NCBI GenBank assembly: GCA_026874595.1
Contig: CM049310.1
Coordinates: 84,297,056-84,361,055, forward strand
Length of the DNA stretch: 64,000 nucleotides
From: Sipunculus nudus
Taxonomy: Eukaryota > Annelida > Sipuncula > Golfingiida > Sipunculidae
Direction: 5' to 3'
In this document: piece by piece, positions 11,700 to 24,670 of the stretch
How the letters are laid out: every line of letters begins with the position of its first letter
How positions within the stretch are numbered: the first letter of the stretch is position 1
Position numbers and translations under genes: made by a program
Notes under the pieces: generated by a model
What the model was told of the DNA's origin: nothing
The model's input: the letters and a program-made list of their open reading frames with translations, nothing else
Databases searched by the model: none

Positions 11700-12730
11700 A
11701 AAATATATGTTGTCCCTACGTTAACCCATACTATCTTGAAAATGGCAGGAGCTAGCATCACAAAATTTTATGCAAAAAAATCTGATATATAAAAACTATC
11801 AGTTTGAGCTTATTTTATGGCTATCTGCGTTAAATTGACTTAGATTTTACAGGGGGAAAGCTAAAAAAAAACCATAAAAAAATCTTCTTCCCAAAAACTG
11901 TCCTGCCGAATTGTTCAATATTTCCAAGAAAAAAACCTCTGAAACAATCTCTCTCAAATTTATTTGAGTGGTTCCAATTCGGTGATTTTTGGCGGAGTAA
12001 CAGGAAGCTGAACTTAGTCATTTGGCCAAATAAGGATACTAAAACTTCAATCTCAGAAAAAGCAGGAGCTATCATCACCAAATTTAATGCATATGTTGGT
12101 CACATGAGTCATATTTGAAATTGAGGTATTGGTGGCACCACCTACATCGACCTTTTTTGTACAGGGGTCTTCAGTACATTAACCCATAATTTCTCAGGAA
12201 CAGCAGGAACAAGCATCACCAAATTTTATGCAAATGTTGGTCACATGTCAAATGTTGTGGGATTGAGCCTTTTGTGGTGCACCTGGATCAACTTACGGGG
12301 AAAAAGCTAGAAAGAAATCTTCTTCTCCGAAATCATTCAGCCACATTGTTCAGTATTTAAAAAAAATGATCTCAGAGACAAGCTCTCAAGTTTGTTCAAA
12401 TTGTTTTGGTTCAATGAATTTTTGCCGAGTTACAGGAATTTGAACGTTTGGCCAAGTAAGTATACCAACATAAAAATCTAAAAAACAGCAGGAGCTATCA
12501 TCACCAAATTTAATGCATATGTTGGTCACATGAGTCTTATTTGAAATTGAGGTATTGGTGGCACCACCTACAGCGACCTTTTTTAACATGGGTCATCAGT
12601 ACATCAACCAATAATTTCTCAGGAACAGCAGGAACGAGCATCACCAAATTTTATGCAAATGTTGGTCACATAAATCATATTTAAAATTGAGGTTTTTGTG
12701 GTGCCACCCACATTGAACCGTTTACAGTCA
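11700..12730 (+). repeat. Repeat with ~430-bp tandem modules
   Basis: The block 'gcaggagctatcatcaccaa...ttggtcacatgag' followed by 'ttgaaattgaggtattggtggcaccacc' occurs at about 12061-12150 and again at 12488-12575. Each occurrence is followed by 'aacccataatttctcaggaacagcaggaac.agcatcacc'. A third related start lies at 11740. The arrangement resembles the internally repetitive elements elsewhere in the window, but I cannot define its ends. Confidence 0.6.
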
Positions 12731-12959
12731 AAAGAAATCACAATTTCATTCTCTTTCAGCTTCTACATTAAGGATGTTTTATGATAAAACTGTCAAGCTG
12801 AATGTTTTAATTTTTCACAAAAATTATCCTAGGGTAGGGTTCTCTCATATCAATAAGAATATATTGTGTTCATTGATTTTTGGTAGAGTTATAGAAGCTG
12901 AAGTTCGTATTGTGGCCAAGTAAGCTTATATCAAACTGAGCACTGCAATAGTCTTCTTC

Positions 12960-14082
12960 CGCAAAACTGTTGTTTCAGATTTTTTAACATTGCAGAAAAA
13001 TGATTCTTTCCAGTAGATGGTCTTTGTTCAAGTTTACTTTAATGATTTGGGATGAATTATTGGACTTTTTACAATGAAAGGACTGTTAGATCCTTTGGTT
13101 AACAAAGCTAGTAGATTGATTGTAGTAACAGACTGAGCTCTTTGGGTATATAAGCAGGGCTGTACAGGCAACAAATAACTGGTGTCCATATTCAGCATAT
13201 ATGTACGATAAATCTGTGAATAAAAAGATCTTTACTCTTATTTTGCTTTCAAATGGCATCTATTATTATTCTAAATATTGTGGTAAAAAATCTTATGAAT
13301 AAGTCAGCTTGAAAAAAGCATTGTACCAAAAGTCTAAGTATTTGTAAACATATTTACCAACAGGCCAAGATTGTGTCTGTTTCCGATTTTGCAACAGGCT
13401 GAGTTTCAGTCTTTATCTTTTTATAGTTTTGGCAGACTACCAAATGTATCAGATTAGGCAACAGGCCAAGAGTTCAGTCAGTACAGTCAGGTATAGGTCC
13501 AGAGTTCACCAAGTGCAGTAGCTGCACCTTGAGTTATTTTTGGTTCATTTGGGTAGCTAGTGCCTTCAACAGCTGAGCTTGGTTAGCCCAGTGGACTTGA
13601 CTCAAGAGAAGTTTGGTGTATTGGCCTGAAATTTTGGCTTGTTCATGCATCTTGATGGCATTCTTTTACACAAGACTTGTGTTGCATTTGATTTTTGCAT
13701 GGTGTATGTCCCTTCTTATTTCTCAGGTAGGATTTGTAATATCAGCCTGAAATTGTGCATGTCCATACCTCTAGGATAGTTTTGTTTTATACAAGAGATG
13801 TGGTACCAACTACAATTGCTTTTGGGTTGTGTACATCTGTCCCGGTATTTTAGGATGAGGTTTGTGTAAATGGTGATTGTACTCAGGTTTAAAATGTTTA
13901 GTACTTGCATTGTACATGTTCATGTCACACATGTACTTTAAAAGTAATCCAATACTTTTCAAATTATGGTGAAGCATGTTATCATAGAAGCTTTATAATT
14001 GTTATATATCCCATTGCACAGGTTTGCGTTAATTAATTCATCTTTTTTTGTGATAAGTATATATATACATTAATTACTCTAT
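12960..14082. other. Intergenic, no gene seen
   Basis: No coding exon, RNA gene or well-defined repeat was recognised. Short ORFs here are low-complexity. Confidence 0.45.
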
Positions 14083-14499
14083 ACCGTATTTATTCCAATT
14101 TGGCAATCCCTCTTATTTCTCGACCCCAAAAAATATTTTGAATGCATAATTTCTAAAATTACTCTAATTTCGAGACTGCCGACGATGTTTTCTGTCGACA
14201 ATGTTAAGGTGAAATGCCTCCGTCTCTTGCGAGCACTGCAGTTTGTATCTGACTAGATTCTTATTACACTGAGCATTCACATCAAACTTGTTTGCAATAA
14301 AATTTTTGAATTTGCAAATGGGTGTCCATGACGAAGCAAACTTGTGTACCATTCCTGGTACGCATGTGCCTCGTGTGCAATTCACGTGGGATATTTAGGA
14401 ATAATATTTACGAGATAAGAGGAAGCACGCATGGTGGAACAATGGTGACACAGTTGTAACAGTCATCGTAGTTAAGCTTAAACGACATCGATCAGTTTT

Positions 14500-17400
14500 T
14501 AGCTCAGCTGACTATAAGTCTGTCTGTCTGTCCGTCCATCCGTCTGTCCGTCTGTCCGTCCGTAAGACTGGCACGTTTTGACACCATTGGACCTTCAAAT
14601 CTGAAATTCGCCATACAGTTAGATGTCCCCAATATCTCTTACCATGCCGAAAATTGGGTCAATAGGACTTCGTTCCTTCGAGATATTAAGGAAAAACCTC
14701 AATTTTTTATTAGCTCAGCTGACTATAAGTCATCGTGGTCCATTGTCCGTCGTCCGTCCGTCTGTCCGTCCGTCCGTCTGTCGTCCGACCGTCCGTAGAT
14801 GTGGCACGTTTTGAAACCGTAAGACCTAGGAATCAGCATAATGTTAGATGTCCCCAAGATCTCCTACCAAGCCGAAAACTGGGTCTTTGCGACTTCATTC
14901 CTTTGAGAAATTAAGGAAAAACCTCAATTTTTTATTAAAATCCTATTTTCACACTTCAGGACTGCCTAATATCAAAACCACTCATCTGTTTTTCTTCATA
15001 TTTACCATAAATATTCCTCTATATGGTTTCTATGTACATGCCAGAAATTAAGTCTGTAAAGTATAAATTCTTTAAGTTATGGGCCCAAACATAATGGACT
15101 TTGTAAAAATTCAGGAAAAATAATAACTCGCTTAACATGAAAAATATTGGAACTAGAGTCTATTTTCTCAAGTATATAACTATGTTTAATTAAGATTCAA
15201 TTGTTTACCCAAAATTAGATCTGAATTTTGTAAATTTTTTAAGTTATTAGCATAAAAAAAAAATCAGCACCTTAAATTTTGCCCAACTTTGACCATGGCA
15301 TGTTTTTTTCCTGTAAGCACCATTGATTTAATTTTCACAGCATGTAAACATAAATATTTAGTTTGTCTAAATCTGAAATTTGAAAATAAAAGCTTGAAAA
15401 TTAAGCTAGTTATTGATTTTTTTTCTGTAGTCACCTGCTTTGATTACAGATGCAGGGTCCCACTCCAGGTCACTGGAAGTCAGCTATGCCAGGGTTTCTG
15501 ATTTGTTACAGTCACTGGGGGAGATCCCCTGCTGTGACAGGTGTACAGTTATTCTCATATCACCACCCCAATCAACCCCCCCCCCCCAAACCCAACCCAC
15601 CAAGTGTTATGCAGTAATTGTTATTGTTTTCACTGTATCTCCTTAATTGTAATGCTGTTTTCACTCCGATATGCAAAAACTTTCTTTGAAAAAATAATTC
15701 AAGGTGTAATGCAGAAGATGCAATGTTGTGTAATGTAGCATTTTTAAAGAAATCAATTTTCTTTTAAATGATTTTAACAAATATTATTGAACCCATCAGT
15801 ATGCTTAAATTATTATAAAATATGAAGCACATAATGGATAAATAAAGACACAATTAAAAATTGTGAAATCTAAATCAAGTATTATTTTTAGATATTTATT
15901 GTTTTGCAGATTTAAAAGATATATTTTTGTGGTAAAAAATAAATAAACATTTGTATGCATGATGTGGTGTTATCTGACAAGATTGAGATTTATGATGATG
16001 CAATTGAGAATTATGAATCAACTTTTATATTCAGATATATATGTTAAATTGGAAATGTATAGAAATATAAACTTAAATTAGAAAATAATTGATGTGATAA
16101 AAAAAATGAGGATTTAATACAAACATTTGTTCATTATTTTCCTGCCTCAGCAGAATTTGAGATCAGGCTTTGTTTGCCCTGTTTTATGTTGTTAATTAGC
16201 TATATTTTAAATGTATACATTTCATAAAAAAAATACATATATATTTAATAATATATATTATACAAAAAAATAGATTCCATTGAACAAATGTGTAAATTAC
16301 TGAAATGTCAACAGTTAATCGAAAAACCAACTAATGATCATGGTAATAGTACAGATCATTTGTTCACAAACTGCTCACATGCTTTAGTTTCAACATTAGG
16401 AAACACATGGTCAGGTCACAAAATATTTTTTGCAACAATTTCTTGCTCATCAATACAAACCAATCATATAAACCAACCATGGCCTTTATTACCTCTTCCT
16501 CATACACTTTATCTCCATTTGATATTATTTTAGATTTTTACCTTCAAGGTTAACGTCAGCTGAGCACAGTGACCCATAGGTCCCTTGTTAGAAATCTATT
16601 TTCACACTTCAGGACTGCCTAATATCAAAACCACTCTTCTGGTTTTCTTCATATTTACCATAAATATTCCTCTATATAGTTCCTATGTACATGCCAGAAA
16701 TTAAGTCAGTATTATTTAATTTAAAAAAGTTATGGGCCCAAACATAATGGACTTTGTAAAAAAATCAGGAAAGATATTTGGTCACTTAAGACCAAAAGTG
16801 TTAAAGGTAGGGACTTTTTTTCAGTAATACAACTTTAATTGATCAAAATTTAATTGTATACCAAAAATTAGATCAAAATCTGTTAAATTTTTTTTAAATA
16901 TTGGCAAAAATATTAAATTGGTACCTTAAATTTTGCCCAAGTTTGACCATGGCACGTTTTTTTCCTGTAAGTACTGTGGATTTAATTTTCACAGCATGTT
17001 TTTGTTAGCATTTTGTCTGTTAACACCAAAAATTTGAAACCAGTTGATCAAAAACTGTAGATTTTATTCAAGTTTTCAAGCACCATGTCACATCAAGTTT
17101 ACATCAAGCTAGTGTTATGCAGTTTGCCAGAGCTCCGTTCCCTAGCTTCAGCTCTAAGTTCTTTAAATTTAGCATACAGTTGGATGTCTCCAAAATCCCC
17201 TACCATGCCAAGAATTATATCACTAGGACTTAATTCCTTCAAAATATTAATGAAAAACTTCATTTTTTTCATTAAAAACCCATTGTTACACTGTAAGACT
17301 GCCTAATATCAAAACCACTGATCTGACTTTGATCATATATAATAGACATATTTTTCTATACATTCGCTATGCACATGGGAGAAATGATGTCAGTATTGCG

Positions 17401-19004
17401 TAATAGTTTTAAGTTTTGGGCCCAAACATAATGCACTTTTTACAAAATCAAGAAATATATTTACTCCCTTAACAAGAGGATTGCTGAAGCTAGAGATTTT
17501 TTGTCAGGGATGTAACATTATTTAATCAAGATTCAATTGAATACCAAAAATTAGTTCTGAATTTTTCAAATTTTATTAGTTATTAGTATAAATATAAAAT
17601 TAGTACCTTAAATTTTGCCCAACTTTGACCATGGCACGTTTGTTTCCTGAGAGCACTGTTGATATAATTTTCATATCATGCACACATAAGGATTTCATCT
17701 TTGTAGTTTAGAAAGCTGAAAGAAAGTGGCCAAATAGTGTAACTTTTATTAATGTTTTTATGAGACCATGTCAGACCCAGGCTCAATCCAGCCCCTCTTC
17801 AGTCACCTGTATGTTGACCTTGTTGACCTTTCATCAGATTATGCACGCCCAGCATATACTGGGGCAGCCAGGCAGCTAATGCCCAGCCACAGTTGATCCA
17901 GGTGTCCAACCAAACTCATCTAGTAGTTGCTTTGAAAAACAACATAACAATAAACAATAAATTAATAATTTTCTATTGGTTTTTAATAACAAATAATAGA
18001 AAAATTAATAGAAAAGGAATTTGTTAGTTAATGAGTAACAGAAAATTAACTTGCAGTTACTGATGATGTAAGAATCTTGTATGGATGGAAAGAATGTCAA
18101 TGTCAATGTTATTCCAAATAACACCATGCAGTCACCTATGGTATTTTTCAGTTAAATTTTAATGATAAAAAATTAAATCATATTATTAATTACTAATCAT
18201 AAGGGATCATATGAAGGAAATTAATGATAGACAAAGATGCAGCTGATAATATTAACCTAGATTCCTACTGTGTCTAGTGTGTAGATTGATGTGAAAGTAG
18301 TCCAAAGTTAATATATTACATTTATTTTTTTAATATAAATAAAAGCCATAAAACCAGGTACTTATGATCATTATTTAAATTTGTGAATTTTGTATATTCT
18401 GGATTCTCATCATCATTGTTTGGCTAAAACTGAATAAATACTAGACATGGTGGGAATGCTTTGCAAATGTATTTGAATACGAATATGAATATATACTGCA
18501 TTAAAAAATTTTATTGCATAAGAATGGGAATTCAGGTAAAAATGAAAGTATTTGAATATCAGTGCAGATACTTTCAAAATGTTTTCATGAATGCATTCAT
18601 GAATATATTCTATAATATTATTTCAATAATCATTTCAGTTATATTTTATTTTAAAAAATCATATGATTTTCTTATTATTTTTTTTAATAAAAATTATATT
18701 GGCACAATACTTGTTATTAAATTGTAATAAATAGTAAAACTCTTTTATTATATGTGCTGCTTATAAGTTATATGGCCAAGTCAAAATCTGTGTGACAATA
18801 GCACTCCATTTGTTAATAAAATAAATGAAATCAACCCTCTTCCCTGTCTCCAAAGATACTATCAAAATCATACATAAGCTAAACACCAACAGCTCATTAT
18901 AAAGCTTATATTTATTACCAAACAAAACCAGCATGTGCCTCTTTCCCAAATCATATTTTTTATCATATATAACAGCTGAGCGCCGCGACCCATGGGTCCC
19001 TTGT
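14500..19004 (+). mobile_element. HINE-like element (host copy) carrying a nested relative
   Basis: The 5' end TAGCTCAGCTGACTATAAG is followed by GTCTGTCC/GTCCGTCC repeats. The 3' end is ACAGCTGAGCGCCGCGACCC, ATGGGTCCC, TTGT. It is interrupted at 14711-16588 by a second member of the family, so its own length is about 2.6 kb. Its 3' two-thirds (about 16590-19004) are collinear with 54.3-56.73k, including the segment 'gccaagtcaaaatctgtgtgacaatag'. It contains two diverged ~0.6-kb modules, each ending with 'ccttaaattttgcccaa.tttgaccatggcacg'. No coding capacity. Confidence 0.75.
14711..16588 (+). mobile_element. HINE-like element, nested guest copy (1.88 kb)
   Basis: It starts TAGCTCAGCTGACTATAAG, followed by TCGTCCGTCCGTCTGTCCGT. 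It ends GTCAGCTGAGCACAGTGACC, CATAGGTCCC, TTGT. It sits inside the host element: left flank CAATTTTTTAT, right flank TAGAAATCTATTTTC. The uninterrupted relative at about 35712 and 53402 reads TTTTTTATTAGAAATC, so the insertion point is T^T with no duplication. Its body is collinear with 30630-32292, including 'cacatggtcaggtcacaaaatatt' and 'gatgatgcaattgagaattatgaatc'. Confidence 0.8.
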
Positions 19005-19049
19005 TTTTAAGTGGTCGCCAAATTAAAATAAATACGGTAGTTCAGTTTA

Positions 19050-19762
19050 TAGCCCTTAGCCCTTAGGCTGATGAGCTATTGTCGTCACTCAAGCTGTCCG
19101 TCCGTCCGGTAACTTTTACCTTGTGAGTGGGATATCTTGAAAAGGATTCACCGTCAGAATTTTATTTCCTCGGTAAAGATGTATATTGACAAAATCTCGG
19201 TCAAGTTCGCAGATGGGTGACCTTGACCTATTTTTCTACGTTTTAGAGCTGATTACAAAAAAAATCCTTTAGAAGCTTCTTTCACTGGAACCATTGGGTG
19301 GATTTTGACAATACTTACTATGATCATAGGAACTGATGGTCTGTAACTGCTGCACAAGTTTGGGGGCGCCACCTTCAATTTCTGATTTTTAATGAATTTT
19401 TCTTGGATTTTTCAACTTTGGCCTAGTGAGCAGGAAATCTCTAAAAGGCTTCACAATAGGAATTTTATTTCTTGAGTGAAGAGGTATATTGACAAAATCT
19501 CGGTCAAGTTCGAAGATGGGTGACCTTGACCTACTTTTCAAGGTCACAGAGCTTATAATAGAATAAAACTTAGAAGCTTAATTTTTCAGGAAGCATTTGG
19601 TGGATTGTTATTAATCATGGTACATACCTCTCAATTTTAAATTTATAACTGAGACATGTACAGATATACGTTAGAACAGATATTTAGTACTTGTTACTGT
19701 TACCACCTCTAAACACTGTTCTTTTGGCTGAGGGCTTTTGTCAGCTTCTGCTGATATTCTAG
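19050..19762 (+). mobile_element. Helitron-like non-autonomous element, family with AGCCCTTAGG 5' hairpin
   Basis: It begins TAGCCCTTAGCCCTTAGG, then GCTATTGTCGTCAC and CCGTCCGTCCGG. It ends GGCTGAGGGCTTTTGTCAGC, TTCTGCTGATATTCTAG. The 3' hairpin TCAGC/GCTGA is five bases before CTAG. Two internal modules repeat 'caaaatctcggtcaagttcg.agatgggtgaccttgacct' (about 19190 and 19490). The second copy at 50569-51120 shares both ends. It has no ORF and lies directly against the split MITE to its left. Confidence 0.65.
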
Positions 19763-20700
19763 TCTGTCTCTCCGTTTGTTAGTCTGTCTGTCATGCCCTC
19801 TTTCTTGAGCATTATCTCAAGAACTGTTACAGTGAAAACCATGAAATTTTCACTTAAGATTGACCAGTTCCTATTAAAGGATATATGCAGGGAGAGTTTG
19901 GTTGTCAGGGGATGTGTATCAGCATAGCAAACACCACTTTTTTTCTACCATGCCCAGATCCTCAAACTTGCAATAGGTTAAATTACATCAGTATGAATTT
20001 TTCCTACATTTTCATCACCAGTCACCTTGTGCAAATCACAGTCTCTTAGAGCAATGCTATATTTAAACCTCCTATGTGAATCTAACCACATGTACATTTG
20101 TAGATTGAGTTTCCTGTAACAGAGGAAAGGGAAAGCCATATAGTTGAGAGATTTGCTTTGCTTAACATATAAACAGGGTTGGTTTTGTCACAACCTGCAC
20201 CATGCAAGTTATCAATACTAATGAAACCCTGACCAGGCTTGGACCTGTTGAACAGCTGGTGTTAACAAGCTTCCACAGCCAGTAACAGCAGCAGTTGTAG
20301 CTGCCAAAAAGAAAATAAAAGCCTGAAGCAGCTAGCTCTTGTATAATCTCCATCACTCTTTTTTTAACAGTGTTTGGTTTCTTTGTAATAATTGCCTCTG
20401 TGCAATATGCCTGGATTTGTTAACAGTTTGTTTGGAGAACAAAGAATAACTGGAATGAATGAGGTACCTTGCCCTGTGATTTAAGGTCTGTCAGGTATTT
20501 CTTATCTGGCATCAGTTCAGTTCTGGATACTTTGACTGAAGAAGCTATTTTGGTGTTAATTAGTGATCCTGAAGTAATAATCATGTTGTTAATACAAGAA
20601 GCAAATTATCAGTCAAATAAAATTAAGAATGGAAATCTGCATTTAAAGGAATGCAAGCCTCTGTCATGTGGGGGCCAGGTTCCTAATTGTAGGATGCTCC
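19763..20700. other. Intergenic, no gene seen
   Basis: Begins with a GTCTGTC-rich stretch (about 19763-19795) that may be the 5' part of another non-autonomous element ('ttcttgagcattatctcaagaactgttac'). No coding exon recognised. Confidence 0.4.
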
Positions 20701-20707
20701 CCAACCC

Positions 20708-21110
20708 ATGTTTGCTTTCATATACCACTTTCACACACAAACTGTTTTCAGACTGATTTGGGCAAAGCAGTTAGGTCAAACCAGTTTAGTTGGTTCACAC
20801 AGGCATCTAGCACCGATGTGTGTTGTGTACATTTCACATGTGGAACAATGTAACAACATGCTGACACAAGCATTTGAGCTTGCGCTGTGACCGAGTTGCT
20901 GCTTGAAAACTGGGTCCATCATTTTAGAGCATTCACACTACAAGCTGATAAAACGATTCGCATTCAAATCAGTTTGAAACCACCTTCTGAGCTTGATCAA
21001 AAATGCTTTGGCCAAAACAGTTTGAAAACACTTTGGATTGCCATGTGAACGCTCTAAAACATTTTCAAAACATTTTGAAAACAGTTTGCAATTGCCATGT
21101 GAAAGCAGTA
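20708..21110. mobile_element. MITE-like element with long imperfect inverted repeats
   Basis: The left arm TGCTTTCATATACCACTTTC...ACAAACTGTTTTCAGACTG matches the reverse complement of the right arm (CTGCTTTCACATGGCAATTG...CAAACTGTTTTCAAAATG). The interior also carries repeated 'cagtttgaaaacactttggattgccatgtgaacgctctaaaac' motifs. Non-coding; superfamily not assigned. Confidence 0.5.
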
Positions 21111-21169
21111 TCAGTTTTGTGTCCTATAATCCCAGGTTCATTTGTGCATAAGTAACCTAATTTTTATAA

Positions 21170-21370
21170 TATTCCTTGATAATGTTCCTTTATCTGGATC
21201 ATGTGCCAGATTCACACCCAAAACTAATCACATCTTCTTTGGCCCGTTCCCTAAATGCCCTGAAAATATCATGAAATTCCATTCATGATTGCCTGAGTTT
21301 TGTTGTGAACAAACAAACATAAACTTACACACAAACAGAGATGAATGCAAACCCTCCTAGCAGAGGCAAG
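21170..21370 (+). repeat. Dispersed repeat ending in CCTCCTAGCAGAGGCAAG
   Basis: Collinear with 6740-6840 over its first 110 bp and continuing through 'gttgtgaacaaacaaacataaac' to CCTCCTAGCAGAGGCAAG. An opposite, start-type fragment (CTCTGCCAAGGGCAGGGTAT) occurs at about 35167. Confidence 0.6.
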
Positions 21371-24300
21371 GATTTTAACTTCCAAGAAATAAGACTAATT
21401 ATTATTTTTTTTAAATGGGAATTTTAAGATGCCTCTGTTTTAAAGCAAAAATTATTTTGTAGGATGTCTGGTTTTATTGGATGTAGATTGGTTTAGAATT
21501 TTTGAAAGCCATATTGAAGTTGCTCTTCTCTTTGGCCTCACTTTTATTTGTCCACAAGGAGAATAATTTTTTTGTCACCATAAGAGCTAGAAACATTTAA
21601 TATAGCAGTCAGATGGGTATTGGTAAGATTGCTTAGGATTTATTCAACTGGGTAGCATCAAACCTATACTACAAGCTGTAGGTCTGACATTTTTACAAGG
21701 CACTTCAGTAAAGATTTATTCAAATGCATTCATTATCAATATGTGGAGACCCTGTCAGCACCTGTACCCATGATATACTAGTAAACTGTCATGGTAAATT
21801 CAGATCACTGTGCCATCATCGGTGGAAATGACATTGTAAGTGCAGTGCCCTTCATTAAACCAGTGGTAGATGCAGGTGATAACATAACCAGCTGATGTGT
21901 GCTTCAAAATTTAATGAGACATCTAAATATCTGCTGACAGTTACAGTCAGTACTTTGGTTTTTAGTTCCTTTCCATAACTCTTTCATTTTCTGCTGAATA
22001 TTCATAGACTCCATGGTAGCATTTCTGGTAGCTCACTAGGTAATCCTGGGTCATATAACCCCCTTTCATGCTGCACAAGTTATCCAGTTCAGGCATACCT
22101 GACTAAAATTAACACAATTCTACCTACTTTTTTGTTCTGTGTGTAAAACAGGCTTACATATTTTGGAGGATCTGGACTACCATATTTAATCATACTTTTT
22201 GGGGAATTTCAGTAATGGATGTTCTTCAAATGCTGGAACCAGTATCAGACTCTTGATATACATTTAGACAAACATATCACATAGTTGAGCTTTCCCTATC
22301 AATGAGCAGATGATGGAGCCAGGCTAAGCCAGCTATGTCCTTTTCCTGAAGAACTTCAAGAAATAAAATAAACTGAGAAACAAACAATCACACAAACTAT
22401 GCTGAACACATAAACCTCACACACATTCATTGGCATAGAACATATCATCTGATGAACCATCAGACTAAATAACAAAAGGTGTGTATGTTGAAAGCTGCCT
22501 TCACAAAGAAATACAAAAAGTAACACTAGGTGATGAATACCATTATATCTTCAGTATTGTTCTGGTAAGGGAATCCTCTGACTGGGTCATATTGTTCCAG
22601 CCCTGTCAGCTGATATCACTGTATGTAATAGTGTGATTTGACCTACTGGTACTGGATTTTTATGTTAGATCTTTTCATGATAACCATCACTTCTCTGGCT
22701 TTAATACTGATATTTTCCCAGCAGTAGGTGCTGTTGCTTTGTGACTTTGCACTTGCCGTTTGAGATGTTACAGTTCACACAAGGTATTGTGCAAGTATAC
22801 AGAAAATTATTGATGATATTGCAAGGTTTATTTGACAGGTACAAGGGATGTTGTATGCTGTTCCCTGTAATGTTGAATATTAATGAAGAGGAAATCTTAA
22901 GACTAGAGTGTGCATTCTATCCAGATTATTCTTATTTTCCTTTATTCCAGGTGTTAGTTTCATAACATTAATGCAGTATGATATTATATGACATGACATG
23001 ATACACTACAATACCTCTTTAAAAATGGCACATTATATGCTGTTTTAATAAAAATTTGGTCAGAGGACATCATGAAAGACAATTTTTTTTTTTGGTAGTT
23101 TAGGGTAGTCTAAGGCATGTTAACAGATACATTTATCTTGTTGAAGGCTCTTGCATGCGAAAATTCAGCGTATAGCTGATAATGTGAAAGAACGGACTCT
23201 GGTGAATAGAACCCATTAGTATTAAATGTTTGTCCTGAGCTTTGTTGATTGTCATGGAATAAGCAAGTTTAATCGGAAAATGACAACCCTCACAGATAAA
23301 AAGCAGGTTTAAATCTGCAAGTCATTGGCAAAGAAATAACTTCAGCCATGGTGTAATGCTTTGTCACTAAACAAAAGAACACTAAAATTTATTTACAGAT
23401 TTTGCAGAAAATTTGTAGAGGGTCAGAATAAAATCCGAATCAACTTCTATACCATTATAACATTAGCTAGCACTTTTCCTTTGTTCCTGTGTAGAACCCG
23501 CCAATTCGTATTTATTTGTTCTGCCACTCACCAGGTGAATCTGTGTTACTGAAGTGTGACATGAAATATGTACACATGAACACATGACCGATAAAGAGAT
23601 TCAGGCAGATGATTGTAGGCTCCAACTACTGCATCTGGTTTGTTTATGGAATCCCTATCAGTTTAAAGATGTACTGGTAACATGTTTTCAGGTTTAAATG
23701 TTCCTGAAGATTTTCAGATCTTAAAAAATACATGTGCATCCCCCACCCAAAAATTTTAGGACAACAAAAAGTTGTAGGACTTCCTTTTGAACAAGTTCTC
23801 TTTTCCATTCTTTTCAAGCAACCCATAAACTGGCCAAACTATTAAAAAATGGTTATCATTTAAGGATACTTAGGAATGTGTAGAAATCAACTTGCCTGTA
23901 ACACCCATAAAAAGTATGCCAAATATGTCAAACTGTGGTTATGCAATTGTTGACCAAATACACTATCAAAATTTCATTATTTCAGTATTCTTTATCTGTC
24001 ATAAAGAAAAATTGTGAATCTCTTTATACAACATGTCAGTTCTTGACAACGACAAACTGACGACCTGCTTTGATAACATCAAAAGAATATTCATCAATAA
24101 GACAACAGGATTCAGTGCTAACTACCAATAAAGAGAGACTGTTTAATAACGTGAGCAGTAACCTGTAATCAAATTATTGATCCCTTCATACCAGCTTTAA
24201 AGTTTATTGAGATTTTAACGGGGTCTGCTTCTAATTACGATGAGCACAAGTCAGTGATCAACAAAGTGACTCAGTGTTTACTCATGGTACATCGTTAATT

Positions 24301-24461
24301 CGTGGCTTGTGTTTGTGCAATATGACAAACAGGTTCTTCAAAAGCTTGTTTAATAAAGTTATTGTTATCCCTTTGTTATTTGTTAGAGCAAGATTGATTC
24401 ATTGTTATAAGTATATATTGTTGTTACTTGTAAATATTTTTGTGAATATCTTGACTATTTT

Positions 24462-24498
24462 GATATATATATATATATATATATAAATATATATATAT
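24462..24498. repeat. (TA)n microsatellite
   Basis: Almost pure TA dinucleotide run with one AAAT interruption. Confidence 0.85.
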
Positions 24499-24565
24499 CC
24501 AGCATGTATTTGTATAATAAATAAATAAATGTTTACGTAGACATATGCCTTGATATTCTCTGTTT

Positions 24566-24670
24566 GCTTCAAGGTGAGACTTACAGACCACCTGAGACTT
24601 AAGACCACCTGTGACTAAAGACTGCTTTAGGTGTGGCACATCAGGTTTTCTGAACTCTCAGGTTTTACTG
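24566..24670 (+). repeat. ACCACCTG-rich repeat ending in GGTTTTACTGTA
   Basis: Contains repeated 'agaccacctg.gact' and ends CAGGTTTTACTGTATATT. The vocabulary (gaccacct, ggttttact) recurs at 43044-43212 and 63220-63350, suggesting one dispersed family. Confidence 0.4.

Larger units (their letters stand above)
14083..19036. mobile_element. MITE-like element split by nested insertions
   Basis: The left end TACCGTATTTATTCCAATTT with GGC following is mirrored by GCCAAATTAAAATAAATAC with GGTA following at 19017-19039. The reverse complement of the right end reads TACCGTATTTATT..AATTTGGC. Removing the element at 14500-19004 leaves about 450 bp. The superfamily is not assigned, and no target-site duplication is clear. 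Confidence 0.5.

Noticed and set aside
13560-13620. tRNA-like GGTTAGCCCAGTGGACTTGA
   Set aside because: A-box-like only; no B box or cloverleaf pairing downstream.
14848-15051. ORF beginning MSPRSPTKPKTGSL, recurring at 30764 and 54257 (and MSPKSPTMLKIGS at 53318)
   Set aside because: It recurs because the DNA module is dispersed. It sits in the same place in each element, lacks a domain, and other module copies break the frame.
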